DNA from: Gemmatimonadales bacterium | GTDB lineage: Bacteria > Gemmatimonadota > Gemmatimonadetes > Gemmatimonadales > GWC2-71-9 | Length of the DNA stretch: 10,559 nucleotides | Reading direction: 5' to 3' | NCBI GenBank assembly: GCA_004525055.1 | Contig: SPDF01000034.1 | Span: forward strand, 1-10,559 | Shown here: piece after piece, positions 7,413 to 10,559 of the stretch | Layout of the letters: each line of letters begins with the position of its first letter | Numbering within the stretch: the stretch's first letter is position 1 | Position numbers and translations under genes: made by a program | Notes under the pieces: generated by a model | What the model saw: only the letters and a program-made list of their open reading frames with translations | Databases searched by the model: none | What the model was told of the DNA's origin: nothing

Positions 7413-8507
7413 TCAGCCCTCCACTTCGAATACACCGGTCCAGCCCAATTCCGCGAACTCCGTCTTGTGCGCGTGGAACATGTACTGACCGGGGTACTTG
7501 TATCGGAACTCGAGAATGCCGCGCTGACCCTGCATCTGCGCGATGGTATCGGTGAATTCGCTCGGCGTCTGGCTGGTGCCGGTCGGGTAGTAGTGGAAGA
7601 AGTTGGCGTGCAGATGGAACGAATTGATCGGGTCGTACTCCAGCGCATTTATCAGGTATACCCGCACCAGCTCGCCGGTCCGCAGCTTGATCGGGTGCCG
7701 GTCGCGATCGTAGTGGAACGGAATGCCATTGACGGTGTAGAACTCATTCTTGCCGTCGAAATCTATGTCGTACCCGCCCATGACCATCACCAGCTCGTGG
7801 GCGGCGTTCGGTCGCCCGCCAACCGGATCGATGATGAAGGCTCCATAAAGTCCCTTGGCGATATGCTTGGCGAGCGGGGCGGTGTGGCAGTGGTAGAGAT
7901 GAACGCCGAAGGGTTCGGCATCGAACTCATAGGTGAACTTGCCACCCGGCGCGACGACTCCAGATTCAGCGTCGAACACACCGTCCATGCCGCCGGGGTG
8001 GATTCCGTGAAAATGCATGCTGTGCGGATGGTCGCCCGCGTTAAAGAAATGGATGCGAAGCCGGTCGCCCTCAGTGACCCGAATGGTTGGGCCGGGGATT
8101 CGTCCGTTGAAGGTCCACGCAGGGAAATCGATGCCCGGCACAATCTCAATAGTCTGGTTCCGGGCGACGATGGTGTACTCGTGCAGCGTCTGCCCATTGG
8201 GGAGGACGCTGACCTCACCGGCGTCGAAATCGGTCAGGAGCTCGGTGGGATTGAAGCCGTTCTTGGCATGATCCACTTCCCCGACGACGCCCGGCATGGC
8301 GTCTGCGCCGTGGCCGCCGTGCGACTGGGGAGAGGTGGCGAGGAGCTTCGTCGGTCGGTCGAGGCCCATTCCCATTGCGGCGGCGCCAACGAGGCCGATG
8401 CCGCCGAGTCCCGCCTTCAAAAATCCCCGCCGTGGCACCGGATCTGAGGCAGGGGCCGAAGCAGCATCCGGAACCGGCTCAGGGGGAGAGCTCCAGGGGA
8501 GTTTCAT
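7413..8507 (-). CDS. Tat-exported two-domain multicopper oxidase
   Basis: This encodes a 364-residue periplasmic oxidase. The N-terminus has a twin-arginine signal (R26-R27-G-F-L-K, then a Gly/Ala-rich hydrophobic stretch), suggesting export as a folded, copper-loaded protein. Two cupredoxin domains follow. Domain 1 (~105-230) has 'HSMHFHGIH' (H162, H165, H167) and 'YHCHTAPLAKHIAKGL' (H206, C207, H208, H215, L220). Domain 2 (~235-362) has 'FHLH' (H298, H300) and 'FHAH' (H345, H347). The eight His of the four HxH motifs can build a trinuclear O2-reducing centre, and H162/C207/H215 form one type 1 site in domain 1 with Leu at the axial position. Domain 2 has no Cys and so no type 1 site. Copper nitrite reductases are relatives, but they have Asp where H165 sits. 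The substrate is unknown; Fe(II), Mn(II) or Cu(I) are plausible given the neighbours. Its ATG overlaps the regulator's stop by 4 nt (ATGA). Confidence 0.92.
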   Translation of the reverse strand: MKLPWSSPPEPVPDAASAPASDPVPRRGFLKAGLGGIGLVGAAAMGMGLDRPTKLLATSPQSHGGHGADAMPGVVGEVDHAKNGFNPTELLTDFDAGEVSVLPNGQTLHEYTIVARNQTIEIVPGIDFPAWTFNGRIPGPTIRVTEGDRLRIHFFNAGDHPHSMHFHGIHPGGMDGVFDAESGVVAPGGKFTYEFDAEPFGVHLYHCHTAPLAKHIAKGLYGAFIIDPVGGRPNAAHELVMVMGGYDIDFDGKNEFYTVNGIPFHYDRDRHPIKLRTGELVRVYLINALEYDPINSFHLHANFFHYYPTGTSQTPSEFTDTIAQMQGQRGILEFRYKYPGQYMFHAHKTEFAELGWTGVFEVEG

Positions 8508-9187
8508 GGCGCGCCTGCCGCGCAGAGGAGGAGACCGGCGAGTTCCGCACCCAACAACTGCTCACCGCCAGAGGTGCGGACCGCAATGGGACCGCCGAAT
8601 GGCTGCCTGGCCACCACCATCACCGCAGCGCCCGGCACTAAACCGTGCTCCGCGAAATACCGCAACCGGTCCGCCTGCCCCGTCTCCACCCGCCGCAACT
8701 CTACCGACTGCCCGACCGGTATTTCTGACAGTGGGGTGTAGACCAACTCCACCATCGTACCGTCCGGGGCCGGGATCGGATCGCCGTGGGGGTCGACACT
8801 CGGATTACCCAACGCGGTGGCCATTCGTTCGATCAGGCCGTCCGAGACCGCGTGTTCCAAGCGCTCCGCCTCCTCGTGCACCGCATCCCACGTGTAGTCA
8901 AGGAAGGCCACGAGATACGACTCCAGGATGCGGTGGCGCCGCACCATCCGGAGCGCCGCGCGTCGGCCAACCGCGGTCAACTCGACTCCTTTGTAGGGAA
9001 CATGCTCGAGGAGCCCCTGCTCGGAGAGTCGCTTGACCATTCCTGTCACGGAGGCTGGGGCCAGGTCGAGGAGGTGGGCGATCTCGGTCGTCCCAGCGGG
9101 CGCGCCGCCAAGAGAAAGGCGATAGATAGCCTTGAGGTAATCCTCGACGGACCGCGTCAGTGTGGACGGGAGTGGGGTGTGACTCAT
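8504..9187 (-). CDS. mntR: DtxR/MntR-family metal-dependent transcriptional regulator
   Basis: This encodes a 227-residue cytoplasmic repressor with three regions. A winged helix-turn-helix spans ~8-78 ('TTEIAHLLDLAPASVTGMVKRLSEQGLL'), a metal-binding dimerisation domain ~79-130, and an FeoA/SH3-like domain ~145-225. Candidate metal ligands are D16 ('VEDYL'), H85 and E89 ('HRILE'), and H104, E108, E111 and H112 ('VHEEAERLEH'). Asp at the position of DtxR Met10 and Glu at that of DtxR Cys102 match Mn-responsive MntR. However, MntR Glu11 is Lys19 here, and the C-terminal domain is DtxR/IdeR-like. It probably binds the palindrome at 9197-9218 when metal-loaded, repressing itself and the three downstream genes. 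It is the first gene of the operon, and its stop overlaps the oxidase start by 4 nt. No clear Shine-Dalgarno precedes the ATG, so the leader may be very short. Family is certain; Mn over Fe is a residue-based inference. Confidence 0.93.
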   Translation of the reverse strand: MSHTPLPSTLTRSVEDYLKAIYRLSLGGAPAGTTEIAHLLDLAPASVTGMVKRLSEQGLLEHVPYKGVELTAVGRRAALRMVRRHRILESYLVAFLDYTWDAVHEEAERLEHAVSDGLIERMATALGNPSVDPHGDPIPAPDGTMVELVYTPLSEIPVGQSVELRRVETGQADRLRYFAEHGLVPGAAVMVVARQPFGGPIAVRTSGGEQLLGAELAGLLLCAAGAP

Positions 9188-9196
9188 CGGATTGCC

Positions 9197-9218
9197 AAAA
9201 TTAGGGGTGCCTAAATTT
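9197..9218 (-). promoter_or_regulatory. DtxR/MntR-type operator upstream of the metal operon
   Basis: A perfect inverted repeat TTAGG-GGTG-CCTAA (9201-9214) is flanked by AAA (9197-9199) and TTT (9216-9218), so the dyad extends over 22 bp with one mismatched pair (A9200/A9215). It ends 10 nt before the regulator's ATG. Half-sites of TTAGG type are known for DtxR-family regulators. A further half-site, CCCTAAA (9231-9237), lies 22 bp upstream of the matching half of the palindrome. A weak promoter can be drawn on the minus strand (TTGTGT 9242-9237, 16 nt, TTAAAT 9220-9215), which would put the start of transcription inside the dyad. The dyad is seen directly, its binding by the adjacent regulator is inferred, and the promoter is tentative. 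Confidence 0.75.
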
Positions 9219-9254
9219 AATTTACTGCAACCCTAAACACAAGGACCCCTCAGT

Positions 9255-9355
9255 GGGGGGGGGCGGCTTGCCCTCTTGGCATCTTTGCGGTGACAGGCGT
9301 TTAACACAAAGGCGCAATGAAGGTGCAAAGGCCGCAAGGGAAGTTCGGGGGGGGG
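9255..9355. repeat. Degenerate CAAAGGCGCAA-type intergenic repeat between two G9 tracts
   Basis: Nine-G runs occur at 9255-9263 and 9347-9355. Between them, 9305-9339 reads as imperfect units of about 9-11 bp (ACAAAGGCGCA, ATGAAGGTGCA, AAGGCCGCA). CTTTGCGG at 9283-9290 is the inverted counterpart of CCGCAAGG at 9332-9339 (7 of 8 match), so the element is partly palindromic. Similar 'cgcaaaggcgcaaag' strings recur between genes in several environmental phyla; that statement is from memory, not a search. No ORF or terminator is apparent in it. The second G tract directly follows the stop codon of the Nudix gene. Confidence 0.45.
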
Positions 9356-9928
9356 TTAGTCAGCGGAGAGAAAGGCGACCAACGGGGCAAGGATGCGCTC
9401 CGTCATTCCCCAGATGGGCACGGGGCTGACGTGGTAGGCGGGGAACTCACGGATGGCCTCGCCCAGTCGGATGCTGAAGGGGCGATAGGACTCGGGATGG
9501 GTTAGCGATTCCCATTCAATCCAAAGGTGGTCGGCGACCTCATGATTGGGGATGACATCCGGCCGGCGGGCGAGCGTGAAGAGGAAGGGTCGCACCATCA
9601 AGGGAGGCAGATGAGGAGAGCGAGGTGCGACATCGTCGAGCGCGCCGACCAGTTCACCGGGAGAGAGCACGATGCCGACCTCCTCTCCTGTCTCACGAAT
9701 TGCCGTCTGCAAGAGGTCTGCGTCGGTCGGGCCGCTCCGTCCGCCTGGCAGGCCCATCTGCCCCGACCAGGGATCTCCGAGCCGCTCGGCCCGGCGGATC
9801 AACAGGATGGCGTCTGGATCTGGCGCCAGAATCAGGGCGACGGCCGCCTGCGCGAGTTCGGGCTCCTCCACCGTCTTGGGCATTCGCCCGGCGAAATGTT
9901 CGGCGAGCCTCGCCTGCAACCGGGTCAT
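9356..9928 (-). CDS. Nudix hydrolase, CoA-pyrophosphatase (NudL)-like
   Basis: This encodes a 190-residue cytoplasmic enzyme. The Nudix core is 'GLPGG' (59-63) followed by R78-E79-T-G-E82-E83-V-G85, which provides the Mg/Mn-binding glutamates. The upstream 'LLIRRAERLGDPWSGQ' joined to the LPGG motif resembles the extra signature of the NudL group, which cleaves coenzyme A to phosphopantetheine and 3',5'-ADP. As in E. coli NudL, the first Glu of the general Nudix box is replaced (D69/A70 region). The C-terminal 'VSPVPIWGMTERIL' also fits that group. I chose the ATG at 9928 because GGAG (9937-9934) lies 5 nt upstream and it clears the preceding gene by 10 nt. The frame extends to 10006, but that would overlap the lipoprotein gene by 68 nt. 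It is probably co-transcribed with the lipoprotein gene. Family is sure; CoA as substrate is likely but unproven. Confidence 0.88.
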   Translation of the reverse strand: MTRLQARLAEHFAGRMPKTVEEPELAQAAVALILAPDPDAILLIRRAERLGDPWSGQMGLPGGRSGPTDADLLQTAIRETGEEVGIVLSPGELVGALDDVAPRSPHLPPLMVRPFLFTLARRPDVIPNHEVADHLWIEWESLTHPESYRPFSIRLGEAIREFPAYHVSPVPIWGMTERILAPLVAFLSAD

Positions 9929-9938
9929 TCCATCTCCA

Positions 9939-10430
9939 TCACAAATTGTCCAATCGCGGCGCCGAGTCCGGGTTTCCGCCATCGAAGACGACCTTCCAAC
10001 TTCCATCGGCCTGCTTCCGCCAGATCGTCACGTACTTGCCCGTCGAGATGTGTCCCTTGCCGTCGGCGGTATAGTGCCGACTCTGCCAGATCCCGAGAGT
10101 GTATCCGAGGTCCCCGGCGGCGCTCGCAAACGCCATGGTGGGCTGCCAGGTCAACCGGAAGGTAGTGTCAGTGAATGCCGGCGCCATCGCGGCGCGGATG
10201 AATGCAACGCCCGGCGTGAATGGCTTGTCGGGATCCATCTGGACGGCGGAGCTGTCAAACGCGGCCATCCATCCCTCGAGTCCGCGTTCGGCGGTGGCCG
10301 CGGCAAAGGCCTCATCGGCGGCGATGAGTGATGCGCGCACCGCATCTGGATCGAAGTCGGGGAGCGCGGGGGTCGCCGGGGCACAGGCGGCGACCAGCAG
10401 TGCGACGAGGAGCCAGTGGGAGCGACGCAT
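9939..10430 (-). CDS. Lipoprotein with NTF2-like (DUF4440) domain
   Basis: This encodes a 163-residue lipoprotein precursor. The signal is short (RR, then WLLVALLVAAC), with a lipobox V13-A14-A15-C16. Residue 17 is Ala, so there is no Asp at +2 to hold it in the inner membrane, and outer-membrane anchoring is likely. Residues ~28-158 are an NTF2-like domain of DUF4440 style: 'ADEAFAAATAERGLEGWMAAFDSSAV', 'GVAFIRAAM', 'GYTLGIWQSR' and the characteristic 'GKYVTIWRKQADGSWKVVFD'. No catalytic residues can be assigned; these proteins are usually thought to bind or act on small ligands. AGGA (10440-10437) sits 6 nt before the ATG. The Nudix gene follows after 10 nt, so the two form a small operon, though no functional link is evident. 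It shares the broad fold of the protein at 90-524 but is not an obvious duplicate. Confidence 0.85.
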   Translation of the reverse strand: MRRSHWLLVALLVAACAPATPALPDFDPDAVRASLIAADEAFAAATAERGLEGWMAAFDSSAVQMDPDKPFTPGVAFIRAAMAPAFTDTTFRLTWQPTMAFASAAGDLGYTLGIWQSRHYTADGKGHISTGKYVTIWRKQADGSWKVVFDGGNPDSAPRLDNL

Positions 10431-10505
10431 GGGTCATCCTGGACGGGGTCGAATGTGGCGGGAACATCCTTCGGTACGGCAGAGCGGAACGGGCGGATTC
10501 ACCGG

Positions 10506-10559
10506 CTACCGCAAATGCCTGCCGAACCAAGCGAGGGTGGCGTCTGCCGCCATCCCAAA
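10506..10559 (-). CDS. Possible C-terminal fragment of a gene running off the window
   Basis: A minus-strand frame open at the window edge gives 17 residues ending 'ATLAWFGRHLR' and a TAG stop at 10508-10506. Tails of the form 'L-x-W/F-F-x-R-H-L' are common in alpha/beta hydrolases such as dienelactone-hydrolase and prolyl-oligopeptidase types, so this may be the end of one. The piece is too short to be sure that it codes. If real, it lies 75 nt upstream of the lipoprotein gene on the same strand. Confidence 0.35.
   Translation of the reverse strand, partial: FGMAADATLAWFGRHLR

Noticed and set aside
7467..8447. 326-residue plus-strand open frame
   Set aside because: Mirror of the multicopper oxidase codons; the oxidase has all copper motifs on the minus strand.
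7413..8507. Copper nitrite reductase (nirK)
   Set aside because: The catalytic Asp of NirK (HxxDxH) is His here, and all four HxH motifs for a trinuclear centre are present, so it is an oxidase rather than a nitrite reductase.
9246..9258. Intrinsic terminator hairpin (CCCC-TCAGT-GGGG)
   Set aside because: The stem is only 4 bp, with no T-run on either strand.
90..10430. Duplication linking the two NTF2-like proteins at either end
   Set aside because: They share only the broad fold; one is a cytoplasmic protein and the other a lipoprotein, with no close residue-level match by eye.

Overview
The window is GC-rich and densely coding on both strands. It looks like chromosome from an environmental Gram-negative bacterium: there is an outer-membrane beta-barrel protein, a lipoprotein, a Tat-exported oxidase and Sec signal peptides. 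The style of the TPR proteins (many 'ADSLY/ADSLF' repeats) and the mix of families would suit Gemmatimonadota. That is an impression from composition and family mix; there is no marker gene to prove it. I see no rRNA, tRNA, CRISPR array, transposase or phage gene.

Layout. Bases 1-89 hold nothing I can support. A small NTF2-like gene (90-524, minus) is divergent from a two-gene plus-strand unit: a secreted TPR / glycoside-hydrolase-like protein (523-3153) and a TPR / outer-membrane beta-barrel protein (3153-4766). The divergent pair shares a single CATG at its start codons. The two plus-strand genes overlap by one base, and together they look like the periplasmic and outer-membrane part of a polysaccharide-handling or export machine whose synthase is not in the window.

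From 9187 down to 4788 on the minus strand lies a compact four-gene metal operon: a DtxR/MntR-type regulator, a Tat-exported two-domain multicopper oxidase, a GufA-like ZIP transporter carrying an extra N-terminal extracytoplasmic domain, and an Nramp (MntH-like) transporter. The first three genes overlap or are 3 nt apart; the fourth follows after 66 nt that contain a strong stem-loop. A near-perfect palindrome (TTAGG-GGTG-CCTAA core) sits just upstream of the regulator and is the obvious operator, so the regulator probably represses its own operon when metal is plentiful. The sensing residues look more Mn-type than Fe-type. The operon would combine import of Mn(II) and/or Fe(II) by two unrelated transporter families with a periplasmic copper oxidase, and is the most interesting system here.

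Upstream of it, also on the minus strand, is a short unit of a DUF4440-like lipoprotein (9939-10430) followed by a Nudix hydrolase of the CoA-pyrophosphatase type (9356-9928). The 168-base gap before the metal operon holds the operator, two nine-G tracts and a degenerate CAAAGGCGCAA-type repeat. At the right edge a 17-residue C-terminal fragment of another minus-strand gene may be present (10506-10559).
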